This document shows, piece by piece, positions 54,258 to 62,981 of a stretch of 64,000 bases of DNA. Every line of letters begins with the position of its first letter. The first letter of the stretch is position 1. The DNA is from Vibrio sp. ED004 (GTDB lineage: Bacteria; Pseudomonadota; Gammaproteobacteria; Enterobacterales; Vibrionaceae). A program made the translations under genes and the position numbers. The notes under the pieces were generated by a model, which was given only the letters and a program-made list of their open reading frames with translations, was not told the origin of the DNA and ran no database searches. The stretch covers positions 1,860,001-1,924,000 of the forward strand of contig NZ_CP066150.1 in assembly GCF_023206395.1 (NCBI RefSeq), in the 5' to 3' direction.

Positions 54258-55499
54258 ATGTTTCCCTTCACGGTGATTTCGATGTCTGATTTTTCTTTAG
54301 CGAACGACTCGTTCGTACAACGCTTTTTCTACCCTATGACCAACGTGATTCAGAACTACGCATGGGGTAGCCCTTCTTCGTTTAGCCAACTGTTTGGTAT
54401 TGATAACCAGTCTGGTGAGCCGCAAGCGGAGATCTGGATGGGTGCTCACCCTAATGGTTGTTCGATGGTGACTGACAATGGGCAGCAGACCACGTTGTCG
54501 AACCTGATTTCTAAGAACCTAAACCTGTTTTTAAGTGAGAAAGTCGCGAGTCGTTTTGGCGAACTGCCGTACCTATTCAAGGTGTTAGCAGCAGAGAAAG
54601 CACTCTCTGTTCAAGTTCACCCAAACAAGCAACAAGCCGAATCTGGCTATGCTCTAGAAGAGCAGCAAGGCATTCCGATGACGGCTGGCAATCGCAACTA
54701 CAAGGATCCTAATCATAAGCCTGAGCTAGTGTATGCATTAACCGACTACACCGCGATGAATGGCTTTAGGTCGATTAGCGAGATCCTTGAGCACTTCCAT
54801 TACCTCGATATTCCAGAGCTGCATTCGATGGTCAACGATCTCGCGGGCGATCAAACGCCTAATGGATTAGCGAGCTTCTTCGCGAGCTTATTGTCGTTGC
54901 AAGGTGAACAAAAAGGCATGGCGCTGACCATGCTGCTGATGAAGGCGAAGCTTTCGAATACACCAGTGTTCCAGTTGATTTCAGAACTGGAAGATCAATA
55001 CCCAGGTGATGTCGGCTTGTTCGCCCCGCTGCTATTGAACGTGATTACCCTAAAACCGGGGCAAGCCATGTATCTTGATGCCGAAACACCCCACGCTTAC
55101 ATCAAAGGCACGGGCTTAGAAATTATGGCGAACTCAGACAATGTGCTTCGCGCAGGATTAACGCCTAAGTATATGGACATTAATGAGCTGGTCTCTTGTA
55201 CTCGATTTAATGAGAAGCCTGCAGATAGGTTGTTACTAAACCCGATAGAGCAAGGTGATGTGATGGAATACCAAATTCCAGTCGAAGATTTCAAGTTTTC
55301 TATCGTGCAAAATTCGCATCAGCGACAGATCACTACCGAAGGTGCCGAGATCCTATTGCCGCTCGACGAATCTATGGTGCTCACTCATCAATGTGGCGAA
55401 ACCTGCGTGATAGAGAAAGGCCAGTCGGTTTTCATTCCCGCTTATGCTGAGAGCTACAAACTGGATTGTGCTGGACGTGTCGCGCGCGCTTACAGCTAG
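54258..55499 (+). CDS. manA: Mannose-6-phosphate isomerase, class I
   Basis: Up to 413 residues; the conserved region starts at MTNVIQNYAWGSPSSFSQLFGI (codon 27), so the start could be 54258, 54282 or 54336. Zinc-site and active-site motifs: QVHPNKQQAESGYA, NYKDPNHKPELVYALT, and the arginine loop NVLRAGLTPKYMDI. It converts mannose 6-phosphate to fructose 6-phosphate in the cytoplasm, taking the product of the upstream PTS into glycolysis. The leader of 26 residues, if used, is unusual. Confidence 0.93.
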   Translation: MFPFTVISMSDFSLANDSFVQRFFYPMTNVIQNYAWGSPSSFSQLFGIDNQSGEPQAEIWMGAHPNGCSMVTDNGQQTTLSNLISKNLNLFLSEKVASRFGELPYLFKVLAAEKALSVQVHPNKQQAESGYALEEQQGIPMTAGNRNYKDPNHKPELVYALTDYTAMNGFRSISEILEHFHYLDIPELHSMVNDLAGDQTPNGLASFFASLLSLQGEQKGMALTMLLMKAKLSNTPVFQLISELEDQYPGDVGLFAPLLLNVITLKPGQAMYLDAETPHAYIKGTGLEIMANSDNVLRAGLTPKYMDINELVSCTRFNEKPADRLLLNPIEQGDVMEYQIPVEDFKFSIVQNSHQRQITTEGAEILLPLDESMVLTHQCGETCVIEKGQSVFIPAYAESYKLDCAGRVARAYS

Positions 55500-55528
55500 C
55501 TCCCTTAGAACTCAGTACAAAGTCTTAC

Positions 55529-55553
55529 TGCCCTGCTCATGCGGGGCATTTTT
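55529..55553 (+). terminator. Terminator of the EIIABC-manA operon
   Basis: TGCCCTGC pairs with GCGGGGCA (one G-U pair) around TCAT, followed by TTTTT. Confidence 0.85.
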
Positions 55554-55759
55554 GTTTCTGAGGGGGTCGCTCGGCGTGTCAAAAACCTAATCAAAAAACG
55601 CCATCGAATATGACCCATCTCACACTGCATTAATGATGCAAATCACACTTAGTTTTGCTGGATACAAATGTACAGTGAAGGGCTTTTATTTGCTATTTCG
55701 CGAATCGGGTTAATCCATTAATTTTAATTCAAGAACTTCAATAGTGAATGAGTTAATAA

Positions 55760-56200
55760 ATGATCACACAGCTAACCAACGTCAACTTAATTAATAACAA
55801 CCTTCAAGCAAATAATAAAAAAGAACTGTTTGAAGAATTGGCAGGCATGTTATTTAAGAACAACCGAATCAGTAATAAAGAAGCCTTCTTGGCAGACATC
55901 GAAATTCGTGAATCTCAAAGCATTACCTCAATGGACGGCATCGCTTACCCACACTCAAAAAGCAAGGCGGTAACTGAGCCTGCCATTGCCGTCGGTGTTA
56001 AGCGCGAAGGCATTGAGTATGGCGATGAAGATGGCATCAATCCAACCGTATTTTTTATGATTGCCTCACCCGATAACGGTGCTGACCATCATATTTATGT
56101 ACTACAAGAACTATTTGGAAAATTCAGTGATGAATTTATTCAAGATATCCATAACGCAAAAGACGAACAACAAATCCTTAATATTTTAATTAATTCATAA
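55760..56200 (+). CDS. PTS fructose-family EIIA protein
   Basis: 146 residues, one EIIA domain. The active-site histidine is His65 in GIAYPHSKS. It begins with the same MIT-L-N-L pattern as the EIIABC proteins. It is 13 bases upstream of the EIICB gene and is its phosphodonor. Confidence 0.9.
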   Translation: MITQLTNVNLINNNLQANNKKELFEELAGMLFKNNRISNKEAFLADIEIRESQSITSMDGIAYPHSKSKAVTEPAIAVGVKREGIEYGDEDGINPTVFFMIASPDNGADHHIYVLQELFGKFSDEFIQDIHNAKDEQQILNILINS

Positions 56201-56213
56201 GGCGTAGAAAATT

Positions 56214-57626
56214 ATGAGCACCCTAACAACTCAAGCTACGAATACCAATAATAAAAACAGTAGTAGCGACTTTAAAAAAATCCTTAGTACCATGAAAGGT
56301 CACCTGCTGTTCGGAACCTCACACATGTTGCCTTTCATCGTAGCCGGTGGTGTTCTACTGGCTTTAGCGGTCATGGCATCAGGCAAAGGTGCGGTTCCAG
56401 CCGACGGTTTGCTGGCAGACATCTCTAACATCGGTATCAAAGGCCTTGTTCTTTTCCCACTCATTCTTGGCGGCTTTATTGGTTACTCCATTGCAGATAA
56501 ACCAGCACTAGCGCCAGCAATGATCTCATCAGGCATCATGGCTGACATGGGCGGCGGCTTCCTTGGCTGTATCGTGGCTGGCTTTATCGCCGGTGGCGTG
56601 GTGTTCCAACTTAAGAAGATCCCGCTTTCTGCAAACATGACCGCGCTAGGTGCTTACTTCATCTACCCGCTTCTAGGCACGTTAATCTCTGCAGGTATCG
56701 TATTGTGGGGCATCGGTGAACCAATCAAACTGTTCATGTCTTCAATGAACGAGTTCCTAGCTTCAATGGCTGGCGCGTCTAAGATGGTTCTGGGCACAAT
56801 CCTTGGCGGTATGACTGCGTTTGATATGGGCGGCCCTATCAACAAAGTGGCAACCCTATTCGCTCAAACTCAAGTAGACACGCAACCTTGGCTAATGGGT
56901 GGCGTAGGCATCGCGATTTGTACTCCACCTCTAGGTATGGCTCTGGCGACTTTCCTATTCAAAAACAAGTTCTCTAAACAAGAGCAAGAAGCAGGTAAAG
57001 CAGCAGCAATCATGGGCTCTATCGGTATATCTGAGGGTGCTATCCCATTCGCAGCGAATGACCCAATGCGCGTTCTTCCTTCAATCGTAGCCGGTGGTAT
57101 CGTTGGTTGTGTGTTTGGCTTCATGACAGACGTTCTATTGCACGCACCATGGGGCGGTCTAATCACTGCGCCAGTATCAAGCAACATTCCAATGTACGTC
57201 GTCGGTATTGCACTTGGCTCGCTAACCACAGCCGTTATCGTTGGCTTCTGGAAACCAGTAGCGGTTGAAACCGAAGAAGACATGGTTGAAGCGCCAGTAC
57301 AAGCTCAAACAGCTCCTGTAGCAGGCGAAGGCGAGTACGACATCGTAGCCGTAACATGTTGCCCTTCAGGTGTTGCACACACCTTCATGGCAGCGAAAGC
57401 ACTAGAGAAAGCAGGCTTAGCAGCAGGCCTTAAGATTAAGGTAGAAACTCAAGGTCAAAACGGTATTCAGAACCGCATCACCGACCTAGATGTAGCAAAC
57501 GCGAAACTGGTTATCTTGGCTCACGATATTCAAGTGAAAGACGCTCACCGCTTTGCCAATGCGAACGTGATTGAGTGTTCTACTAAGGAAGCGATGAAGA
57601 AAGCCGCAACACTGGTCGTCGCATAA
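56214..57626 (+). CDS. PTS fructose-family EIICB protein
   Basis: 470 residues. EIIC (about 25-345) is very similar to that of the EIIABC at 45227: GGMTAFDMGGPINKVATLFAQTQVDTQPWLMGGVGIAICTPPLGMALATF is nearly identical there. EIIB (about 370-470) has VTCCPSGVAHTFMAAKALEKAG. With the preceding EIIA gene it makes a complete permease, so it and 45227 look like a paralogous pair, one fused and one split. The sugar is probably a mannoside or fructose. Confidence 0.9.
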   Translation: MSTLTTQATNTNNKNSSSDFKKILSTMKGHLLFGTSHMLPFIVAGGVLLALAVMASGKGAVPADGLLADISNIGIKGLVLFPLILGGFIGYSIADKPALAPAMISSGIMADMGGGFLGCIVAGFIAGGVVFQLKKIPLSANMTALGAYFIYPLLGTLISAGIVLWGIGEPIKLFMSSMNEFLASMAGASKMVLGTILGGMTAFDMGGPINKVATLFAQTQVDTQPWLMGGVGIAICTPPLGMALATFLFKNKFSKQEQEAGKAAAIMGSIGISEGAIPFAANDPMRVLPSIVAGGIVGCVFGFMTDVLLHAPWGGLITAPVSSNIPMYVVGIALGSLTTAVIVGFWKPVAVETEEDMVEAPVQAQTAPVAGEGEYDIVAVTCCPSGVAHTFMAAKALEKAGLAAGLKIKVETQGQNGIQNRITDLDVANAKLVILAHDIQVKDAHRFANANVIECSTKEAMKKAATLVVA

Positions 57627-57652
57627 CCCAACTTCAAGTTAGCTCCTAACTC

Positions 57653-57683
57653 TAGAGCCCTACCCCCTAAGGGCTCTATTTTT
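57653..57683 (+). terminator. Terminator of the EIIA-EIICB operon
   Basis: TAGAGCCCT pairs with AGGGCTCTA and is followed by TTTTT. Confidence 0.9.
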
Positions 57684-57701
57684 CTCTTCTTTATGAGCTC
57701 G

Positions 57702-58478
57702 TTACATGCTCTTCAGTCCCCACTTCTCAGCGGTTTGCTTGAAGAAACCTTGCGTCTTTTTCAATTCAACCCAGTGGTTAATGTAGTTAATCCAAACCTG
57801 ATCATCTTGTGGTAGTAGCATCGCAATTGGAGTTGGTTTACGTGGCTCTTTCACCGGAACTATCGCGAGTTGTTTAAACTTCTCTACTAAGGTTGCAGCC
57901 TCTACGTTTGAAGTCACAGAGACATCAGCGCGGCGAGCCAAAAGCTCTTGAAAATCCCGTGCTGGCGCTTCAATCACGATGTGTTGTGCCGATGGGAAGA
58001 AGTCCTTCACCATTTTTTCTTGTACTGTGCCGAGTGTGGCGGCAACTTTGATTTCTGCTTTGTCAAAGTCACTCCAATCGGAGAACTTCTCTAGGTCTTT
58101 CTTTTGAACAACAGGGACAAAAGCCAAATAGAAGTAGGGTTGGCTGTACCCAGCGACTTTTGCACGAGACATGTTGAGCGATGCGCTGCCAGTCACGTCG
58201 TATTTGTTGGCAGTGATGCCATTCACCAAGGTTTTCCAGTCTGTTGCGACGTATTCCACTTTAACGCCGAGGTCTTTAGCCAATTCAGTCGTGACATCGA
58301 TATCAAAGCCGCGGTAGCTATTGGTCGCTGGATCCTTCATTGTCATTGGGTTCCAATCCCCCGTTGTACCAACGCGAAGAACTCCGGCATCCAGTATCTC
58401 CTGCAAACGACTTTGTGCATGTGCAATTTGTGTAAAAGCAAGTAAGCACATTCCTAATGCAATTAAGCTTTTCTTCAT
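57702..58478 (-). CDS. Periplasmic binding protein, polar amino acid/PheC-like
   Basis: 258 residues from the ATG at 58478, preceded by AAGGA. The signal peptide (about 1-21, IAHA) is followed by a type-II binding fold: LQEILDAGVLRVGTTGDWNPMTMKDPATNSYRGFDIDVTTELAKDLGVKVEYV. The GTTGDWNP segment resembles periplasmic cyclohexadienyl/arogenate dehydratases (PheC) as well as amino acid-binding proteins, so an enzyme is possible. It is divergent from an ABC permease gene, which supports a transport role. No ATPase gene is adjacent. Confidence 0.8.
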   Translation of the reverse strand: MKKSLIALGMCLLAFTQIAHAQSRLQEILDAGVLRVGTTGDWNPMTMKDPATNSYRGFDIDVTTELAKDLGVKVEYVATDWKTLVNGITANKYDVTGSASLNMSRAKVAGYSQPYFYLAFVPVVQKKDLEKFSDWSDFDKAEIKVAATLGTVQEKMVKDFFPSAQHIVIEAPARDFQELLARRADVSVTSNVEAATLVEKFKQLAIVPVKEPRKPTPIAMLLPQDDQVWINYINHWVELKKTQGFFKQTAEKWGLKSM

Positions 58479-58602
58479 TTTATATTCCTTCAAAGAATGC
58501 TGATTTCTAAGTGATGAATGTAGATATTCTTCTTAATTATTAACCATTAAACAGATTTGGTTGTTAACATGGCAATAACAAATGGAGTTTTTGGGAGTAA
58601 AT

Positions 58603-59343
58603 GTGAACTATCGTCACTTATCGCTAGTTTCTCTGCTGTTTCTGACAGGATGTTCAGACTACCAATGGGGATGGTATGTACTCGACCCGTCGACGGAGCA
58701 GGGGCGAACTAACATTCAGTTTTTGATAACTGGTTTTAGCGAGACTATTAAGGTTTCGTTGCTAAGCATGTTTTTTGCTATGGCTCTGGGTCTATTGGTC
58801 GCCTTTCCAGCGCTTTCCAATTCTCCAATACTCAAGGGGATTAATCGACTTTACGTAGAGGTGATGCGTTCTATCCCTGTGTTGGTGTTGCTATTGTGGG
58901 TGTATTACGGAATGCCGACATTACTCGATGTATCTTTGAACCACTTCTGGGCAGGGGTAATATCATTGACCATTGCCGAGAGCGCCTTTATGGCAGAAGT
59001 GTTCCGTGGGGGGATTCAAGCGATTAATCGTGGCCAACATGAAGCGGCCGAATCCTTGGGATTGACCTATTGGCAAAAAATGCGATTGGTTATCCTACCG
59101 CAGGCATTCCGTCAGATACTGCCGCCCTTGGGCAATCAGTTTGTTTATATCCTCAAGATGAGTTCTCTAGTGAGTGTGATTGGTTTGAGTGATTTAACAA
59201 GGCGAGCAAATGAGCTGGTGGTGAACGAATATTTACCTTTAGAGATCTATACGTTTCTGGTTTTGGAGTACCTTGTTCTTATTTTGGTCGTATCGCAAGC
59301 GGTTCGTTGGCTAGAAAAAAGGATTGCGATTCCGAGCCATTAA
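58603..59343 (+). CDS. Polar amino acid ABC transporter permease with lipobox-like N-terminus
   Basis: 246 residues from GTG at 58603, which has GGGAG five bases upstream; an ATG at 58582 is in frame but lacks such a site. The beginning MNYRHLSLVSLLFLTGCSDY is a typical lipoprotein signal with Cys17. The rest is a HisMQ-type permease: GFSETIKVSLLSMFFAMALG, VMRSIPVLVLLLWVYYGMP and the EAA loop AAESLGLTYWQKMRLVILPQAFRQILPPLGNQF. It may be part of an amino acid importer with the divergent binding protein. The ATPase is not in the window. Confidence 0.82.
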   Translation: MNYRHLSLVSLLFLTGCSDYQWGWYVLDPSTEQGRTNIQFLITGFSETIKVSLLSMFFAMALGLLVAFPALSNSPILKGINRLYVEVMRSIPVLVLLLWVYYGMPTLLDVSLNHFWAGVISLTIAESAFMAEVFRGGIQAINRGQHEAAESLGLTYWQKMRLVILPQAFRQILPPLGNQFVYILKMSSLVSVIGLSDLTRRANELVVNEYLPLEIYTFLVLEYLVLILVVSQAVRWLEKRIAIPSH

Positions 59344-59433
59344 ATGGTTCTAGCCCTCAAGAGCGTTTAGCTATCTCCAACAAAAAAGCCTCGAGCACAG
59401 TCCCGAGCTCCTGTTGATACTCCCCCCTAAGAA

Positions 59434-59461
59434 AAATCCCCACTCATATGAGCGGGGATTT
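59434..59461. terminator. Bidirectional terminator between permease and ugpC-like genes
   Basis: AAATCCCC and GGGGATTT pair with an inner CTCAT/ATGAG. A U tract exists on the minus strand (TTTTTC), and CTTTATTT on the plus strand. Confidence 0.85.
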
Positions 59462-59489
59462 CTTTATTTCGAATACTCGACACTTCAAG

Positions 59490-60620
59490 CTATTCAATCA
59501 GTGCATCTTCTGTCTCTAAATCAAACAGGTGACACTGGGAGGTATTGAAGTGAAGCACCGTCTCTTCGCCACTGTTTGCCGTGCGGTCAGCATCGAAAGG
59601 TACTCGAGCCACCAGCTTATCAGCACCCAATTTGAAGTATAGATACAGCTCGTTACCCATCGACTCAACCACATCAAGCCTGTGCGTTTGAGTATTTACC
59701 TCAGATAACGGTGCATCGTGATTAGCGAGTTGGATATGTTCAGGACGAACACCAAACCATACCCACTCACCCATATTTTCACGAGCGATTGTCTGCTTAT
59801 CTTGTGGCAGCGTCCAACGAGTACCACTTTCAGAAACCACGTTCATCACACCGTCAATCTCATCCAACCTTACCTTGAGAAGATTCATCGCTGGCGAACC
59901 AATAAAGCCTGCGACAAACTTGTTTGCTGGGTATTGATAAAGATTCATTGGCGTATCGACCTGCATAATCTCGCCTTGATTCAACACACAGATGCGATCG
60001 CCAAGGGTCATGGCTTCCACCTGATCGTGTGTCACGTAGATCATGGTGGCGTTCTGCCCTTCTTGCTTCAGGTTATTGTGCAACTGAGCAATGCTGACTC
60101 GCGTTGAAACACGTAGCTTTGCATCCAAGTTGGACAAAGGCTCATCAAACAAAAACACATCTGGCTTACGTACCATCGCACGACCAAGCGCCACACGTTG
60201 CCTTTGACCACCGGACATTTCACCCGGCTTGTTATTCAACAGATGTTCGATATCGAGAGTCTTGGCTGCGTCTTCAATACGCTCATTGATTTCATGCTTT
60301 GGCAGTTTCTGTTGCTTAAGGCCAAAAGCCAAGTTTTCGTACACCGACATGTGCGGATAAAGCGCGTAGTTCTGAAATACCATCGAGATACAACGATCTT
60401 TAGGTGGCAATTCGTTTACACGTTTATCGCCAATGTAGACATCGCCTTCTGAGATATCTTCAAGGCCTGCGATCATACGAAGTGTGGTGGATTTTGCGCA
60501 ACCAGACGGCCCAACAAACACCATGAACTCACCTTCGCGAATATTCAGATCGACACCGTGCACGGCCTTAAAACCATTTGGGTAGGTTTTTTCTACCCCT
60601 CTCAGTGTGACTTCAGCCAT
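59490..60620 (-). CDS. ugpC: UgpC/MalK-type ABC transporter ATP-binding protein
   Basis: 376 residues. The Walker A is GPSGCAKST at 37-45, with Ala in place of the usual Gly before Lys. The Q-loop is VFQNYALYPHM, the signature [14 protein letters not shown], and Walker B VFLFDEPLSNLDA. The C-terminal OB-fold domain (about 240-376) has FIGSPAMNLLKV and the regulatory motif WFGVRPEHIQL. It energises a CUT1-type importer of carbohydrate or glycerophosphoryl compounds. It is the last visible gene of an operon with HAD and PHP-domain genes and a binding-protein gene. Confidence 0.87.
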   Translation of the reverse strand: MAEVTLRGVEKTYPNGFKAVHGVDLNIREGEFMVFVGPSGCAKSTTLRMIAGLEDISEGDVYIGDKRVNELPPKDRCISMVFQNYALYPHMSVYENLAFGLKQQKLPKHEINERIEDAAKTLDIEHLLNNKPGEMSGGQRQRVALGRAMVRKPDVFLFDEPLSNLDAKLRVSTRVSIAQLHNNLKQEGQNATMIYVTHDQVEAMTLGDRICVLNQGEIMQVDTPMNLYQYPANKFVAGFIGSPAMNLLKVRLDEIDGVMNVVSESGTRWTLPQDKQTIARENMGEWVWFGVRPEHIQLANHDAPLSEVNTQTHRLDVVESMGNELYLYFKLGADKLVARVPFDADRTANSGEETVLHFNTSQCHLFDLETEDALIE

Positions 60621-60677
60621 AACCTGTCCTTAAATCAATTCGTTAAATACTATCTTTGCAATCTACCGTTAAACGTT

Positions 60678-61412
60678 TTAGCCGCGTTCTTGCAGTTGAT
60701 TGAGCTCAAAATGGGCGACTGATGCGATGACCAGATCCGCTACTGGCTCTAACTCACTGTGTTGTGCAGTCCCCGTCAGTACGCCAACATTGCTTGCACC
60801 TGCATTGCGGCCAAATTCCATATCCGAAACCGTGTCACCAAACATGATCACTTCATGTGGCTCAATACCGCATTGCTCACAGAAGGCATTGAGCAGTGCT
60901 GGCGCAGGTTTAGGTTCGATATCACCATCGGAATAACCAACATAATCGAACATCTCGCTCAAACCCGATTGCTCTAGCGTGTAGATCGTTGAGTCTTTGG
61001 TGTCTGCGGTCGCGATGCCTAAAATCATGCCTTGCTGCTTAAACAGACCGAGCTTTTCAGTCACACCCGGTAGGGCTTCAATCCAACTTGGGTTCTCTTC
61101 CACTTCGTCATTGAAAGCGGCTTTGGTCACCTTAGTGAACTCAGCGAGTGAGACATTAGGTTGCAGCATGTTGAACCACGCTGTGGCGGTATCTTCCACT
61201 GGATTTGAGGCTAATAGTCCATAGTTATCAACCACATCACCTTCAACACCGATGGCCAAGAGTAACTCAGCAGGTGTGACAGTTTGATTACCTTGATGCT
61301 GATCACTGTAAGATTTCACACGCTCACAGGCACCACGAGAAACGTTAAGCCACATCTTGTGGAACTCTAACAATGTGCCGTCTTTATCAAATAACATCGC
61401 CTTAAACTTCAT
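60678..61412 (-). CDS. HAD-superfamily phosphatase (phosphoglycolate phosphatase-like)
   Basis: 244 residues from the ATG at 61412. Motif I is FDKDGTLLEF (nucleophile Asp8), motif II is IATADTKDST, and motifs III/IV are KPAPALLN and MFGDTVSDMEFGRNAG. A helical cap lies between motifs I and II. The likely substrate is a small phosphate ester released by the cluster, such as glycerol phosphate or phosphoglycolate. It overlaps the PHP-domain gene by 11 bases. Confidence 0.85.
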   Translation of the reverse strand: MKFKAMLFDKDGTLLEFHKMWLNVSRGACERVKSYSDQHQGNQTVTPAELLLAIGVEGDVVDNYGLLASNPVEDTATAWFNMLQPNVSLAEFTKVTKAAFNDEVEENPSWIEALPGVTEKLGLFKQQGMILGIATADTKDSTIYTLEQSGLSEMFDYVGYSDGDIEPKPAPALLNAFCEQCGIEPHEVIMFGDTVSDMEFGRNAGASNVGVLTGTAQHSELEPVADLVIASVAHFELNQLQERG

Positions 61413-62886
61413 CACGGCTCATTCGTTCCATTAGTTCTCCCCAAGTACGCACTAGGGGTTGGTTAAATTCTGGTTGTTTGCCGTCGAATACGGCGTTGAT
61501 GCAGCCTTCAAACTCACGCTCGTCAGATGCAGATTGAGTGCTGTTGATTAATGCTGAAGAAAGCGCTCCGCGACGAATATCGACACGACACCAACGGTAG
61601 CCTTCATCAATATGGATACTTTGTAGTTCATCACTCAAAGCGATTCGATCAACAATCTCGCCATCCACCATGCACTCTGCGTAGTAAGGGTTTTCTGAAT
61701 CAGAGACAGCGATACGATAAGTGAGTGCCTGCCCTTGAGAATCGTTGCCCGGTAGCAAATCACCTAAGTTGATATCAAACTTCAAGCCGCAACGTCGCTC
61801 TAAATACACCTGACCATTACGCAAACCAGACAAGATCCCTTCGCCACTCAAACCATGGCTGTAAACGAATGTTGATGGGTCACCGTAGATAGAAGGCTCG
61901 TCCGATTTAGGATTACGTTCATGGGGCTCAAGGTGTGAATCGCTGCCGCCAATCGCCGTAATACGCTGCCCACAATTCCACATTTCATTGAGAACCAATA
62001 ACGCCTCTTCAGTCGCTTTTGGCGAGGTTGACCAAGTAGGGTCACAACACACTTCAAACGTAGACACTTGGCTGAGATCCACTTGATCGTAATGCCAGTG
62101 CCACGGCTTCATCATCGGGTGATTAATGCCAAGGGAACTGTGTCCACTTTTGGCTAAATCCAATCCCGCTTCCATGGTCGCTTGGCTGCTATGTTCAACG
62201 TCTCTAAGGTCCAAAGACTTAACTGGGCCATGCACATTGAAGTGCCCGAGATCGGTCGTGACTTCTAGCGCGGGTAGAAACAAACACTGGTTAGAAACAG
62301 GCAACTTAGGCTGGCAGATGTTGTGCTCTGTGAAGAAGAAAAAATCGAGCCCTTGTGATTCGACAATCCCTTTAGCCGCTGCCAAGGTATTGTGACCATC
62401 AGAAAGCTGAGTGTGGGCGTGTAAATCACCGCGATACCAGCGAGAATCAGAACTCAGCATGTAGCTGTAATCAAACTCGATATCGTGATCAACTGTGACC
62501 GTTGAGTTGAGTTCTAGCTCACTCTCAATTCCGTCATTCTTTGGCTCATCAGAGCAAAGGACATCGACTTGATACTGCATCGCACGCTCGGTACGAAACT
62601 CACCTTCAAGATTGTAAAGTTCTAAGAACCACTCGCCCGATGGAATCGCACGATCAATCGCGCCTAGGCCTGAGTTTTCCGGTTGGATAGTGAGTGACTT
62701 GTGCGTCTTTTCAAATAGCACTTTGCCACGAAATTCTTGGTTGGCATCGTAGGCTGCCGCGTATAAAAAACCTTTTTTCACCGTCGTACCAGTAATCGTT
62801 ACGCTGTGAGAACCTGCTGGCACATCAAAGGGGATACGTACTCTGCCAAACGGCAGCTCACCTTGAAATTGGGTCATTGTCTTCAC
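61402..62886 (-). CDS. PHP-domain metallohydrolase (CehA/McbA family)
   Basis: 494 residues from GTG at 62886, with AGGA eight bases upstream (ATG at 62877 is an alternative). Residues 1-140 form a beta-rich domain (AGSHSVTITGTTVKKGF). The PHP domain begins at about 155 with RGDLHAHTQLSDG (metal-binding HxH), then FFFTEHN and GGSDSHLEP. CehA/McbA proteins hydrolyse phosphodiesters or amide/ester bonds. In this operon with a HAD phosphatase and UgpC-type ATPase, a phosphodiesterase acting on an imported glycerophosphodiester is the simplest reading. No signal peptide is seen, so it is cytoplasmic. Confidence 0.83.
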   Translation of the reverse strand: MKTMTQFQGELPFGRVRIPFDVPAGSHSVTITGTTVKKGFLYAAAYDANQEFRGKVLFEKTHKSLTIQPENSGLGAIDRAIPSGEWFLELYNLEGEFRTERAMQYQVDVLCSDEPKNDGIESELELNSTVTVDHDIEFDYSYMLSSDSRWYRGDLHAHTQLSDGHNTLAAAKGIVESQGLDFFFFTEHNICQPKLPVSNQCLFLPALEVTTDLGHFNVHGPVKSLDLRDVEHSSQATMEAGLDLAKSGHSSLGINHPMMKPWHWHYDQVDLSQVSTFEVCCDPTWSTSPKATEEALLVLNEMWNCGQRITAIGGSDSHLEPHERNPKSDEPSIYGDPSTFVYSHGLSGEGILSGLRNGQVYLERRCGLKFDINLGDLLPGNDSQGQALTYRIAVSDSENPYYAECMVDGEIVDRIALSDELQSIHIDEGYRWCRVDIRRGALSSALINSTQSASDEREFEGCINAVFDGKQPEFNQPLVRTWGELMERMSRDEV

Positions 62887-62981
62887 CAAATTCGTCCTAA
62901 TTGAAGAACTGGGTTAAAAAGAGGCCCACCCGAATAGATGGGCCTTGATGCATGCAAAGATAGTTTTAATCACTTTACAGA

